A DNA stretch of 64,000 nucleotides from Nitrospiraceae bacterium (GTDB lineage Bacteria > Nitrospirota > Nitrospiria > Nitrospirales > UBA8639), in contig JACKFE010000004.1 in NCBI GenBank assembly GCA_020632635.1, positions 62,001 through 126,000 of the forward strand. The letters run 5' to 3'. The notes beneath the pieces were generated by a model. That model worked only from the letters and a program-made list of their open reading frames with translations. It ran no database searches and was not told the origin of the DNA. The position numbers were made by a program, and so were the translations under genes. Shown one piece after another: positions 42,373-51,188 of the stretch (position 1 is its first letter; every line of letters begins with the position of its first letter).

Positions 42373-42957
42373 GTGCAGGGGATGTTGTATTTTCGAACCA
42401 AGCCTGATCCAGTTTTTCTCGTCTTAGTGGAGGAGGCCCTTCGCTGGGAATTGGCTGGATTTCGTCGAATCTCTGCGGCCAATGATTTGGAATCCTGGTT
42501 TGTCGAATATCCCGTTCTTGAACGGGTGTTTACCCCCTATAGTGCGATGGTTGCCTTGGAAGATCTTCTTCGTGCCCATGCCCAGGATACGGTCTATCGA
42601 CCCACAGACTTTCACTGGTTAGCAATCTATGAATGCTTGAAGAATTATTGTCTGTGGCATAATGATCGGTTGTCGGATTCGAAAGAACCATTTCTCAGGC
42701 TCCAGGCTTATCGGTTCGGCTATCTGGATTTTGAAGCCATTGTCGAGCGCTATTTTTGGGATGAAGATTTTCTGATTTTACCACAGCCGGACAGGGACTC
42801 TCAGCGGTGCGGGTGTGCCTCCACTGATCCGGATTGGGTGGAGGATCTCTCGATGGGCCTCCGGCCCCATCCGTCCTGCTTACGATTTTCGGTTGTCCAC
42901 GAGATGGCCTGGTATGTTCCCCAACCTCAGGAATGCGGCCAGTGGCGGCTTCCTTAA
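42373..42957 (+). CDS. Hypothetical protein
   Basis: This protein of about 194 aa shows no family I recognise. It is acidic and aromatic-rich (LYFRTKPDPVFLVLVEEAL, WFVEYP, RYFWDEDFLILP). A Cys-containing segment RCGCAS lies near 144-149, and the C-terminus has VVHEMAWYV. No signal peptide or membrane segment is seen. The GTG at 42373 has no ribosome-binding site; the ATG at 42382 is an alternative with AGGGG directly before it. It ends 20 nt before the nitroreductase-like gene and may be co-transcribed with it. Confidence 0.55.
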   Translation: MQGMLYFRTKPDPVFLVLVEEALRWELAGFRRISAANDLESWFVEYPVLERVFTPYSAMVALEDLLRAHAQDTVYRPTDFHWLAIYECLKNYCLWHNDRLSDSKEPFLRLQAYRFGYLDFEAIVERYFWDEDFLILPQPDRDSQRCGCASTDPDWVEDLSMGLRPHPSCLRFSVVHEMAWYVPQPQECGQWRLP

Positions 42958-42977
42958 GCTCTGGAGTGGATGAGACT

Positions 42978-43580
42978 ATGCAGAAACCAGCTGTGACGCA
43001 GTATCCGATTCATGAGTTGTTGCATCAGCGATGGAGCCCAAGGGCTTTTGCGTCCTACCCCGTGGAACCCGAAAAAATCCAGTCGGTTTTTGAAGCGGCA
43101 CGGTGGGCTTCTTCGTGTTTTAACGAACAACCCTGGCAGTTTATCCTGGCGACGGGAAATGATCCGGTCGCCCATCAACGCTTGGTCAGTTGTTTGGTCG
43201 AAGGGAATCAGATTTGGGCCAAACAGGCGCCGGTCTTGGCCATCACCGTGGCGAAAATGACGTTTACTCATAATGGGAAAACCAATGCGCACGCCTATCA
43301 TGATGTCGGGCTAGCGGTGGGCAATCTTGTCGTGCAAGCTACGGCTCTTGGCTTGGTTCTTCACCAAATGGCAGGCATTCTGCCCGATCGCATTAAGACG
43401 CTCTATGCCATTCCCGAATCCTATGAACCGGTGACGGGCCTGGCCATTGGGTATCCTGGAGATCCCGCCAGCCTGCCAGATGACTTGCAGGAAAAAGAGT
43501 TAGCCCCTCGGGAACGAAAAGGGCTGCCCGCCTTTGTCTTTTCTGAAACTTGGGGGCAGACATCTCCCTTGTTTCGATAG
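42978..43580 (+). CDS. Nitroreductase-family protein
   Basis: This 200-aa protein has the FMN nitroreductase fold: RWSPRAFASYPV near 17-28 (phosphate-binding Arg/Ser), AARWASSCFNEQPWQF near 43-58, and DVGLAVGNLVVQATALGL near 110-127. It ends with TGLAIGYPGDP and a polar tail. These enzymes reduce nitro compounds, quinones or flavins with NAD(P)H; the substrate is unknown. The start at 42978 fits the family; the frame extends upstream in the shadow of the preceding gene. It is distinct from the SagB-type dehydrogenase of the RiPP locus. Confidence 0.85.
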   Translation: MQKPAVTQYPIHELLHQRWSPRAFASYPVEPEKIQSVFEAARWASSCFNEQPWQFILATGNDPVAHQRLVSCLVEGNQIWAKQAPVLAITVAKMTFTHNGKTNAHAYHDVGLAVGNLVVQATALGLVLHQMAGILPDRIKTLYAIPESYEPVTGLAIGYPGDPASLPDDLQEKELAPRERKGLPAFVFSETWGQTSPLFR

Positions 43581-43795
43581 GATCCTCCATGCCATTGGGT
43601 GAAAAGATGCGGGGTATCGGTGAGAAGTGGGTGTCCGATGTCCGAAATTCGTTAAACGTTCTATCAGAACCGTTTAAGCTCTGGTGGTTGTCGCCCGATG
43701 GAGTCCCACATTACCTTCATGGGATATGGACTGAAGGTGGAGATGTTCGCTCTGAAGTCATGCTTCATTGATCCTCAGGAAGAAAGAGACGAATT

Positions 43796-44713
43796 ATGAC
43801 CAGAACACGATGGATCGGTTGGTTGGGCCTATTCATGAGCCTGGGTCTTTTGCTCAGTCCTCCGCAGTGGAGTTCACTGACATGGGCAGAGGAACCTTCG
43901 GTCTCTCTCACTCCGAAAAATTTTCTGTGGAAAGTGGAGTCCCCGCTCAATACGGTATATCTGTTGGGATCTATTCATGTCCTTCAGCAGAAGAACTACC
44001 CCTTGGCTCCCGCTATTTACAACGCCTTTAATCAGTGCGGCACTATCATGTTTGAGGTGGACTTGGGAGAGCTGTCATCCCCCATGGCTCAATTACAATT
44101 ACTCACCAAAGGGGTCTATGTCACCGGTGATACTCTGAAAACGGTTCTGGCGCCGGAGCGGTATGAAAAAGCCAAGAATTTGATGGCCGAACGCGGACAC
44201 AATATTGAGAATTTCCACCGGATGAAACCATGGATGGCGGCTACGGCTGTGACCGCGCTCGAACTTCAAAAAATGGGTTTTGAAGGAGAGTATGGCGTGG
44301 ATCGTCATATGTTCGAGAAAGCACAGGAATCCAAAGTCGACATCGTCGGGTTGGAAACCGTGGAGTACCAACTGGGACTTTTTGAAAATCTTCCCTTGCA
44401 CGTTCAGGAATATTTTTTACTGCAGTCTTTGGAGGACTTAACACATATTGAAACGCGCATTCAGGAGATGGTCAAAGCCTGGGAAGGCGGTCAGGTTCAG
44501 GCGTTGGAGTCACTCTTGGCGGGAATGGAAGAATATCCTGAACTGTATCAATCGTTAGTGGTCACGCGGAATCAAAAATGGTTACCGCAAATCGAACAAC
44601 GGCTTCAGAAGCGAGGTCCGGTCTTTGTGGTGGTCGGCGCGTTGCATTTATTGGGAGAAGAGGGTCTTCTGGCCGCTCTTGCACGCAAAGGTTATCGGGT
44701 CGAACAGATGTAG
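43796..44713 (+). CDS. TraB/GumN-family protein, exported
   Basis: This 305-aa protein has a Sec signal peptide (Arg residues, hydrophobic ~7-22, cleavage near TWA). The TraB/GumN/Tiki-type domain follows: VYLLGSIHVL near 54-63, MFEVDLGE, EYGVDRHMFEKA near 162-173, GLETVEYQL and, at the C-terminus, VVVGALHLLGEEGL. Two GxxH motifs and the Glu residues are the presumed metal-binding set; eukaryotic Tiki proteins of this fold are metalloproteases. The role in bacteria is unclear. It stands alone. A 60-codon frame at 43589-43771 before it is not supported. Confidence 0.85.
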   Translation: MTRTRWIGWLGLFMSLGLLLSPPQWSSLTWAEEPSVSLTPKNFLWKVESPLNTVYLLGSIHVLQQKNYPLAPAIYNAFNQCGTIMFEVDLGELSSPMAQLQLLTKGVYVTGDTLKTVLAPERYEKAKNLMAERGHNIENFHRMKPWMAATAVTALELQKMGFEGEYGVDRHMFEKAQESKVDIVGLETVEYQLGLFENLPLHVQEYFLLQSLEDLTHIETRIQEMVKAWEGGQVQALESLLAGMEEYPELYQSLVVTRNQKWLPQIEQRLQKRGPVFVVVGALHLLGEEGLLAALARKGYRVEQM

Positions 44714-44877
44714 CCTCAGATGCGTGTGAGTCAACCGTTGGCAAAGGTGAGACGGCCCAAGAAGATAGAGCCATGTGCTCCAGGGCTTTGGTTTCACTTC
44801 TATGGATGCCCTAATCTCCCAAGCGCCTTCTTGTTGCAACCCACGTGTAACCTGAAAATGAGTACAAAGGAGATCCT

Positions 44878-45474
44878 ATGATTACTGCGATCGGAGATGT
44901 CTTGCGCCGATGTTATGACCGAGGGTGGATTACCAGCCGGGACGGCAACTGTAGTCTCCGGCGTGCGCGCAGTATTTACCTGTCCATTACCCCCTCAGGA
45001 TGGCGCAAAACCATTATCCATCCAGAGCATATGATTAAAATCCGCATCGCCAATGGAGAAATTTCCATCCCTCCCGGCACCAAACCATCCGGCGAATTAC
45101 ATATGCATTACCTGCTCACGAAAGGCATGAACCGGACCCGGGCCGTGGTGCACGTGCATGCCACCAATGTAGTGGCCGCGATCTACCGCGGGTTTGACCT
45201 TCAAAAAATCTGCAAAGATTTCCCTGAAATCTACCGGTATACCCGCATTGGCCCGACCGTTCCGGCTCTTCCAGCGGTGAGCACGGAATTGGGAGAAGCC
45301 ACCGCACTCGCCCTAGGCGTAACAGACAAAAATCCGGCCGGTGACTTTGATATCGTGGGGCAAGCCAACCATGGGGTCTGCTCGATGGGTCCAGATCCCT
45401 GGTCGGCGTATGAACACATCGAACGGCTGGACCACATCTGCGAAATCGTCCTCAAAAGCGGCGTCTCACCGTAA
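44878..45474 (+). CDS. Class II aldolase/adducin-family protein
   Basis: This 198-aa protein is in the AraD/FucA/MtnB family. Near the N-terminus are GWITSRDGNCS and ITPSGWRKT, and KPSGELHMHYLL near residues 68-79 contains the catalytic Glu. VVHVHAT near 90-96 supplies the zinc His residues, and GQANHGV supplies the third. Members act on phosphorylated sugars, including methylthioribulose-1-phosphate dehydratase (mtnB). Nothing nearby from methionine salvage supports that specific role. AAAGGAG lies 6 nt before the ATG. Confidence 0.87.
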   Translation: MITAIGDVLRRCYDRGWITSRDGNCSLRRARSIYLSITPSGWRKTIIHPEHMIKIRIANGEISIPPGTKPSGELHMHYLLTKGMNRTRAVVHVHATNVVAAIYRGFDLQKICKDFPEIYRYTRIGPTVPALPAVSTELGEATALALGVTDKNPAGDFDIVGQANHGVCSMGPDPWSAYEHIERLDHICEIVLKSGVSP

Positions 45475-45650
45475 TGGATGAGGAACGGGGTCTCAAAGTG
45501 TCTACTTAGGTTTAGCGGGTTTGGGGCTGAGATGTGATGAACAATATGGGTTTCCTTAGTCTGAAGCCGAATAACATTTTAGTCTTTTTTCGTGGTGGTT
45601 GAAGTGGAGGATTGGTTCTGGCCAATCGATTCATTGGGAAAGGATGATAT

Positions 45651-46337
45651 ATGGCTCAAAAGAAAATGATTCGAAAAGGGGTGGCAAGCGCATCGCCTAA
45701 AAAATCTGCCAAGAAATCTGTGCCAATATCTGTGAAGAAGACTCAAAAGCCAAGTATCAAAAAGAAGCCCACGGGTTCTGTGAAAAAGGCACAGGCAAAG
45801 GGGGTGAAGAAGACCGCCTCACTCAACCCATCCACTTCCAAAAAATCCAAGCCCGTCAGTGTTCGGAAGTCGACCGCCAAGAAGTCTGAAAAGAAGAAGA
45901 CTGTTTCGCCAAATTCTTTGAAACCTTCCCAAGCTTCTAGAACGTCAGGTGCGGTCAAATCGTCTGTCTCCCCTTCTTCCACCCAACTCACCCCTACGGA
46001 TCGGTATAATATTGGCGGGCTCTTTGCCTGTGCGATTGAACGCGAGATGGATATGGACTGTAACCGGCTCCGGTCGGTGCTGCGGGAGTTGGAGTTATCT
46101 TCTTTGGAAAAGGATAATCTGATCAGGTTGTCTCAAGGATTGACGTTTCCCAAATTATTTGCGGACGGGATTGCGTTGGGAAAAGTCGGCGGGATTGTTG
46201 AACGGATCATAAAGTTTGCGGTGACTCAAGGAGCTTACCGGCAAACTTGGCAGCGCGATATTCGTCAGGTGGCGAATTGGCTGGGAATGGTTGGTTCTGA
46301 CGTAGAAGCCCTTGAACAGCGTGTTGGTGCTCGGTGA
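45651..46337 (+). CDS. Lys/Ser-rich (histone H1-like) N-terminus with conserved C-terminal domain
   Basis: This 228-aa protein has two parts. Residues 1-~115 are low complexity, built of irregular K-K-x-S/P/T units (SAKKSVPISVKKTQ, then SIKKKPTGSVKKA), resembling the DNA-binding tails of bacterial H1-like and AlgP proteins. Residues ~118-228 form a compact globular domain (YNIGGLFACAIEREMDMD onward) that I do not recognise. The tail suggests nucleic-acid binding or compaction; that is inference. It ends just before convergent recR. Confidence 0.65.
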   Translation: MAQKKMIRKGVASASPKKSAKKSVPISVKKTQKPSIKKKPTGSVKKAQAKGVKKTASLNPSTSKKSKPVSVRKSTAKKSEKKKTVSPNSLKPSQASRTSGAVKSSVSPSSTQLTPTDRYNIGGLFACAIEREMDMDCNRLRSVLRELELSSLEKDNLIRLSQGLTFPKLFADGIALGKVGGIVERIIKFAVTQGAYRQTWQRDIRQVANWLGMVGSDVEALEQRVGAR

Positions 46338-46358
46338 TAGGTAAAAGACTGGAATCTG

Positions 46359-47009
46359 TTATCCGAGATCCCGTCGGCCTTCAATGGATTTGAGGAGGGT
46401 GACTTCGTCAGCATATTCAATATCCATTCCCACGGGGATGCCATAGGCGATCCGTGAGACTTTGACCCCCATGGGTTTGAGACGTTTCGTGAGATAAATG
46501 GCCGTGGCTTCCCCTTCAATCGTGGGGTTGGTGGCCACAATCACCTCCTTGATGTCTCCTGCCTTCACTCGCTCTTCCAGATCTTGGGTGCGAATATCAG
46601 CTGGGCCGATGCCATCCAACGGAGAGAGTGCTCCATACAATACATGATACAGGCCTCGAAAGGCTCGGCTCTGTTCAATGGCATGGAGCGTACTGGGTTC
46701 TTCCACGACGAGGATTGTGGTCGTGTCGCGTTTGGGATCCAGGCAGATCTCACAGAGTGGCCCTTCCGCAATATTGCGGCATTGGGTACAGAACGAGACT
46801 TTTTCTTTCACTTCCCGAATAGCTTCGGCAAGGCGCAACGCCTCTTCCGTTTCGACTTTCATCAGGTGAAATGCCAACCGTTGGGCCGTTTTTTGTCCGA
46901 TGCCAGGGAGGCGGACTAATTCCCGGCTTAATCGGGCCAATAACCCTTGAGGTTGGCCGTTGGGGCTGGTAGGTCGCCTTGATGGTGGTTCAGGCACAGT
47001 GTGATCCAT
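46359..47009 (-). CDS. recR: Recombination mediator RecR
   Basis: This 216-aa protein carries the HhH region LVRLPGIGQKTAQRLAFHL near residues 31-49 and a C4 zinc finger (CTQC, then CEIC) near 73-90. The Toprim domain has ILVVEEPSTLHAIE, and a GIPVGMDIEYAD loop lies near the C-terminus. RecR works with RecF/RecO to load RecA on gapped DNA. The first ~20 residues are longer than usual and polar. It follows ybaB by 47 nt in the conserved dnaX-ybaB-recR order. Confidence 0.96.
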   Translation of the reverse strand: MDHTVPEPPSRRPTSPNGQPQGLLARLSRELVRLPGIGQKTAQRLAFHLMKVETEEALRLAEAIREVKEKVSFCTQCRNIAEGPLCEICLDPKRDTTTILVVEEPSTLHAIEQSRAFRGLYHVLYGALSPLDGIGPADIRTQDLEERVKAGDIKEVIVATNPTIEGEATAIYLTKRLKPMGVKVSRIAYGIPVGMDIEYADEVTLLKSIEGRRDLG

Positions 47010-47056
47010 GGGTTGTTTCCGAAGGCTGACGGTGTAATCTGTCAGTGACAGGATGT

Positions 47057-47392
47057 TTAGAACATGCCGGGAAGCCCTGGAATGCCAAGTCCTCCGGTCA
47101 GGGATTTCATTTCTTCTGCCATTAGCTCTTTCGCTTTTCGTAACGCTTCATTGCTCGCGGCGACCAATAAATCCTGCAACATTTCTTGATCGCCGGACTT
47201 CATGACTTCTGGATCGATGGTGACTTTGGTAATTTGCATGGCTCCATTGGCTTGAATGGTGACCATCCCGCCACCGGCCGAGGCTTCGACGACCTTATTG
47301 GCGGCTTCTTCTTGAATTTTCCCCATTTTTTCTTGCATGGCTTGGGCTTGCTTTAAAATATTGCCCATATTCGCAAAAGGATTTTTCGACAT
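47057..47392 (-). CDS. ybaB: YbaB/EbfC nucleoid-associated protein
   Basis: This 111-aa protein has the YbaB pattern: an N-terminal helix rich in Gln/Met/Lys (ILKQAQAMQEKMGKIQEE), the central GGGMVTIQANG strand pair and the LLVAASNEALRKAKELMAEEM helix. The C-terminus is Gly/Pro-rich. It forms a dimer that binds DNA. The ATG at 47392 overlaps the dnaX stop codon (TAATG), and the AGGAGG site lies inside the dnaX end. Confidence 0.94.
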   Translation of the reverse strand: MSKNPFANMGNILKQAQAMQEKMGKIQEEAANKVVEASAGGGMVTIQANGAMQITKVTIDPEVMKSGDQEMLQDLLVAASNEALRKAKELMAEEMKSLTGGLGIPGLPGMF

Positions 47393-49227
47393 TAACCTAC
47401 CTCCTCTTCTTGTGAGTGCTGAATCCGTTGAACAGAGACGACATTCCCTCCGAACAGCTCTGCAGCCTGTTTGACGAGGGGATGAGCTTTGACGTTTTCC
47501 AGCAGGTCCTCATCCTCTTCCAATTTTTTTTTTGTTCTAATCTCTGCCAGGGAAGGCGGATGTTCCTGCCCATCTTTAAATTCAATGACTTGAATTTGAA
47601 CGGGCCGGCCCGTCAGTGTTTCGCACACTTGGGCGATGAGAGCCCTGGTTTCGGGTTTGTCTGTCCGCCAGCGGGCGATAGAGTCTTTTTTGGGATACCC
47701 CAGGACCACTTTCTCTGCTGTAAGGGTCACCACACTGCCTTTTTCCAGAAAACTTCCCACATTGGGATGGTCATTCACCAGGCGTTCCACAACGGTTTCC
47801 CAGTTTAGGGGAACTGAAGAGGTCGCACCCGAGTTGAATCTGTTCGTGGGTGGCCTTGATGGGCTTTCATCTTTAGGGGAGACGCTGACTGGCTCTGATT
47901 GGGCGTCTTTGGTGAGGCCTTTGGGGGAAGCGGATTTGGTCGATCCGGTTGCCGGTTTGTTAACAACAGAGGGAGGTGGTGCGCTTGGCTCCAATGGGAT
48001 TTTTTGGGGTTGGGATGTGGCAATCCGGCTTGGTAACGGGTCTTTCTTGGGGGCTGTGGCTGTATGAGGCTGAATGGGTTTGACCGTTTTCATGATACCC
48101 TGAGTGGGCTCCACCGACATGACCGACTCCGGATCAAGGAGGGACGCTTTCACGGTTGCAGCCTCCAAGACAAACCGAGGATGTGAACTTCCTCGAAGAC
48201 TGTCTTCGGTACGGGAAAAAATGCCAAATACCGCTTGCAGATAGGGTTCGCTCACGGGGTGGCCCAGGGCAATGGTATGGTCCACTTCCTCATCACTTAA
48301 TTCAATGAGATGTTGGACCTGATGACGGGAAGGCACGACCTTGGCCACCAAGAGATTGCGAAACCGTTCGACTAATTCACGGCAAAAGACCCGGACGTCA
48401 AACCCTTGATCGACTAATTGCCCCACTAACATCACGGTTTCAGAAGCTTGATGGGCCAGGATGGCCTCGATCATTTGGCGCACGAGTTCTTCCGGAACCG
48501 ACCCAATCAATATTTCCAGATCCTCATGCGCAATTCGTTCTCCCCCAAATGAGACGGCCTGATCGAGCAGGCTCAGGGCATCGCGCATGCTACCGTCACT
48601 TGCCCTGGCCAGCGCTGACAGGCTTCGGTCTTCGATCGTGACCCCTGTTTGGGTGGCCACGTGACGCAGTTGTTTCATGATTTCCAGTCGTGAGATGCGT
48701 CGGAAGGTAAAGTGTTGACAGCGGGAGAGGATCGTAGCTGGAATCTTATGGACTTCTGTGGTGGCAAAGATAAACACCGAATGGCTGGGCGGTTCTTCCA
48801 GTGTTTTCAGCAAGGCATTGAAGGCCGAGTTGGATAACATATGCACTTCGTCAATAATGTAGACACGATATGAGCCATGGAAAGGGGAGAATTTGACGTT
48901 TTCCCGTAATTCCCGGACATCATCCACTCCGGTATTTGAGGCCCCGTCGATTTCAATGACATCCACGGAGTTTCCCCTGGTAATTTCCATGCAACTCGGA
49001 CAGATCCCGCAGGGTTGGCTAGTGGGTCCTTTTTCGCAATTCAAGGATTTGGCCAGAATGCGGGCAATTGTAGTTTTTCCTACTCCACGCATTCCTGAAA
49101 AAACATAGGCATGGGCTACCCGCTGGCGCTCGATGGCATTAGTGAGGGTTTGCACCACATGGGATTGTCCCAAGACCTCGGTGAAGGTCGTGGGACGGTA
49201 TTTTCGCGCTGAAACTTGAAATTCCAT
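47392..49227 (-). CDS. dnaX: DNA polymerase III subunits tau/gamma
   Basis: This 611-aa clamp-loader ATPase has Walker A GMRGVGKTT near 45-53, a Cys zinc module (CEKGPTSQPCGICPSC) near 64-79, Walker B YIIDEVHML and FIFATTEVHK. A long Pro/Ser/Lys linker (about 390-480) leads to a C-terminal domain for binding the polymerase. It loads the beta clamp and couples replisome components. An A10 run lies near codon 565, which could cause slippage. It begins the dnaX-ybaB-recR unit; the SRP RNA lies upstream. Confidence 0.96.
   Translation of the reverse strand: MEFQVSARKYRPTTFTEVLGQSHVVQTLTNAIERQRVAHAYVFSGMRGVGKTTIARILAKSLNCEKGPTSQPCGICPSCMEITRGNSVDVIEIDGASNTGVDDVRELRENVKFSPFHGSYRVYIIDEVHMLSNSAFNALLKTLEEPPSHSVFIFATTEVHKIPATILSRCQHFTFRRISRLEIMKQLRHVATQTGVTIEDRSLSALARASDGSMRDALSLLDQAVSFGGERIAHEDLEILIGSVPEELVRQMIEAILAHQASETVMLVGQLVDQGFDVRVFCRELVERFRNLLVAKVVPSRHQVQHLIELSDEEVDHTIALGHPVSEPYLQAVFGIFSRTEDSLRGSSHPRFVLEAATVKASLLDPESVMSVEPTQGIMKTVKPIQPHTATAPKKDPLPSRIATSQPQKIPLEPSAPPPSVVNKPATGSTKSASPKGLTKDAQSEPVSVSPKDESPSRPPTNRFNSGATSSVPLNWETVVERLVNDHPNVGSFLEKGSVVTLTAEKVVLGYPKKDSIARWRTDKPETRALIAQVCETLTGRPVQIQVIEFKDGQEHPPSLAEIRTKKKLEEDEDLLENVKAHPLVKQAAELFGGNVVSVQRIQHSQEEEVG
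47524..47533 (-). other. A10 homopolymer in dnaX (possible slippage site)
   Basis: The coding strand of dnaX contains ten consecutive A residues (ACA AAA AAA AAA TTG) about 46 codons from the end. One extra A would lead to I-G-R-G and a stop. One fewer A would open an alternative frame of similar length ending at 47397. Thermus dnaX makes its short gamma form by transcriptional slippage at an A9 run; whether slippage occurs here is untested. Confidence 0.45.
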
Positions 49228-49350
49228 GCTCTAGAGACGAATAAATCCGAATGAACGCGTGGGTGAAAAAGGAAAAGGGAAGACTGAGATCTGCGAGCTG
49301 GTTTCCAGATACGTTTCAGTTCCCTTTTTGTCCGTCCTCCACAAATTAGT

Positions 49351-49450
49351 CGGGGCCAGGTGATCCTGCGGCACACAGACTAGCCCACATACCGTTGCTT
49401 CCTTCCGGACCTGGCGGGGTTCGCAGGATTCTGTCGCACAGGGCCCAGCC
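49351..49450 (-). ncRNA. ffs: Small bacterial SRP RNA (4.5S)
   Basis: On the minus strand the sequence contains the SRP domain IV signature: CAGGTCCGGAAGGAAGCA flanked by GAACCCCGC and followed by the returning arm GCAGGATCACCTGGCCCC. The closing helix GGGCCC/GGCCCC encloses about 100 nt. It binds Ffh for co-translational targeting of membrane proteins. It sits just upstream of dnaX, a common place for ffs. Ends are estimated to within a few bases. Confidence 0.92.
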
Positions 49451-49540
49451 CCTAATCGTATACTTTGCCGCTTCCAGCTACCATTGAGAGAAGATTGAGG
49501 TGTCCTTCTCATCAATTTCGTATTCTTTCGCGTCCCATGA

Positions 49541-49631
<91 letters not shown>

Positions 49632-49762
49632 ACACATATGCCACGTGAAAGCGTAGGAATGGTTTCCTGCTGTATCTCCTCTGAGAGAGGAAAGGTGCTC
49701 ATCTTACCATGGGGTTTGGGGGGCGACAAGCAAGATTCGATGATTGGGGATTTCTCACAAGG

Positions 49763-50572
49763 CTATGGGGATTGCCGGGTTTGAAAGGCTCGAAGCCGAT
49801 GGGATGATTTATTGAGATTGGCAAACAAGTGCCCTCGAAAGAACAACATGAAGGTGGTGAGGATTGGTGTTAAGACCAACACGATGGCAAAATTGACATT
49901 GGGAGAAATTCCAAACATTGATAGCCATTGGCTGAGTATGGAAAACGGAAGGGTCAGCAAGTACCAAAAGTCCAGCCCTCCCCGTCTCCCCGCCTGGCTG
50001 GAGATGTCAAAAAATACCGTAAGGCCAAATGGGGCGAATGCAATGGCAAAGGGGAGGAACCATTCGATCCAATTTTCCATAACAAAATCATAACTATCCT
50101 TGACGACTTCCATGGCCGACCCATTCCGTTTTTGATAGATGACTTCCGGTACCGGATTTAAGAGGATAAAAATCAGAAAGAATATAGCGGTGGCCAGCAG
50201 CCCCTGGTAGGGGTTGGTTTGGAGTCCCAACTCCAGAAACATCAGGGGAAACCAAACCATGAAGCCGACGGAGATGACATCCCAAAAATACTGGCCGAGG
50301 CTACTTGGAAGATCTTGCCAGGTGAGCCGACGTGCTCCTAAAACTGCCTGCTCCGTCAAATACAGGGTTGCTCCAATAATTAAGGCATTCACCGCTCCCA
50401 GGATGAACCCTCCAATCATGCCGAGCGGGGCCATGATCGAACTGATCAGTATCAGGCCCAGGGCAAATACCATGATAACCGGGATCAGGAGCCAGCTGCG
50501 TTTAAATGACTGAATCGAAGCAATCAGCGTTTGGTGGTATAAGCGAAGTGTAGCCTGGAGAAAACCCTGCAT
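49763..50572 (-). CDS. Polytopic membrane protein, unknown
   Basis: This 269-aa inner-membrane protein has about six hydrophobic segments (near 28-45, 48-70, 95-115, 122-142, 170-190 and 225-250) separated by short basic loops. I recognise no transport or enzymatic motif. It resembles generic DUF4013/DUF975-like helical proteins only in general shape. It follows a small ORF by 28 nt on the same strand and could share its transcript. Confidence 0.7.
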   Translation of the reverse strand: MQGFLQATLRLYHQTLIASIQSFKRSWLLIPVIMVFALGLILISSIMAPLGMIGGFILGAVNALIIGATLYLTEQAVLGARRLTWQDLPSSLGQYFWDVISVGFMVWFPLMFLELGLQTNPYQGLLATAIFFLIFILLNPVPEVIYQKRNGSAMEVVKDSYDFVMENWIEWFLPFAIAFAPFGLTVFFDISSQAGRRGGLDFWYLLTLPFSILSQWLSMFGISPNVNFAIVLVLTPILTTFMLFFRGHLFANLNKSSHRLRAFQTRQSP

Positions 50573-50600
50573 GTGGCTCGAAACTGGCCCTCGGCCCTAC

Positions 50601-50843
50601 TTATTTGGGCGGTGGCGTCGATTTGAGATGGATGATCTCTTGTTGGCGTTGGTCTCGGACGGCGCGGATTTTTTGTAAGCGGCTCGGCCGATTAAGCGTC
50701 CACGCTTTGAGTTTTTCGGTGAAGGTAGGCGTGGGAGGGGTTGTGGAGCCGGATGGAGCATGCTGAAAATCATACCCCTTTTGGGTGTCTTTGCGTTCCA
50801 GGAATTTTTGATAAATATCCTGATAGAGTTGTTTCAGAGCCAT
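50601..50843 (-). CDS. Small hypothetical protein
   Basis: This frame of about 80 codons begins at the ATG at 50843 (MALKQLYQDIYQKFLERK in part) and ends with a polar, Pro-rich tail. It is basic and likely helical at both ends with a Ser/Thr/Pro linker. No domain is known to me. An in-frame ATG at 50864 is an alternative; neither has a strong ribosome-binding site. It precedes the membrane protein gene by 28 nt. Confidence 0.55.
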   Translation of the reverse strand: MALKQLYQDIYQKFLERKDTQKGYDFQHAPSGSTTPPTPTFTEKLKAWTLNRPSRLQKIRAVRDQRQQEIIHLKSTPPPK

Positions 50844-51048
50844 AATGCGACTACCATACCCCACTCATTCTGGTCTATCAAGGGGCTGCCGTACTAAAAC
50901 GGTATCGTGAGGCCCATCATGATGGAGAAAATCATCGAAATATCGAGTTCATGAAAAATTCCGACCAGAGGGATGGCCTGAACCGAAAAGACCTTTTATA
51001 ATAAAAAGATTTTAGTAGGAAATAACTGATCATCGCGAACGGTTACAT

Positions 51049-51131
51049 GCGAGAGTGGCGGAACTGGCAGACGCGCGAGACTTAGGATCTCGTGGGTAAC
51101 CGTGGGGGTTCAAGTCCCCCCTCTCGCACCA
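51049..51131 (+). tRNA. tRNA-Leu (TAG)
   Basis: This is a class II tRNA. Acceptor GCGAGAG pairs with CTCTCGC, the D-arm has GGCGGAACTGGCAGACGC, the anticodon arm CGAGA/TCTCG encloses loop CTTAGGA with anticodon TAG, and a short variable arm precedes T-arm GGGGG-TTCAAGT-CCCCC. Discriminator A and an encoded CCA end at 51131. It lies 57 nt before tig. Confidence 0.95.
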
Positions 51132-51188
51132 TACTTTATTTCTATTTTTTCATTCCAAGATTTTTTCATCGATAAGGACAACCGACGT

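Noticed and set aside
43589..43771. 60-codon plus-strand frame between the nitroreductase and TraB/GumN genes
   Set aside because: Only a weak ribosome-binding site and no motif; treated as intergenic.
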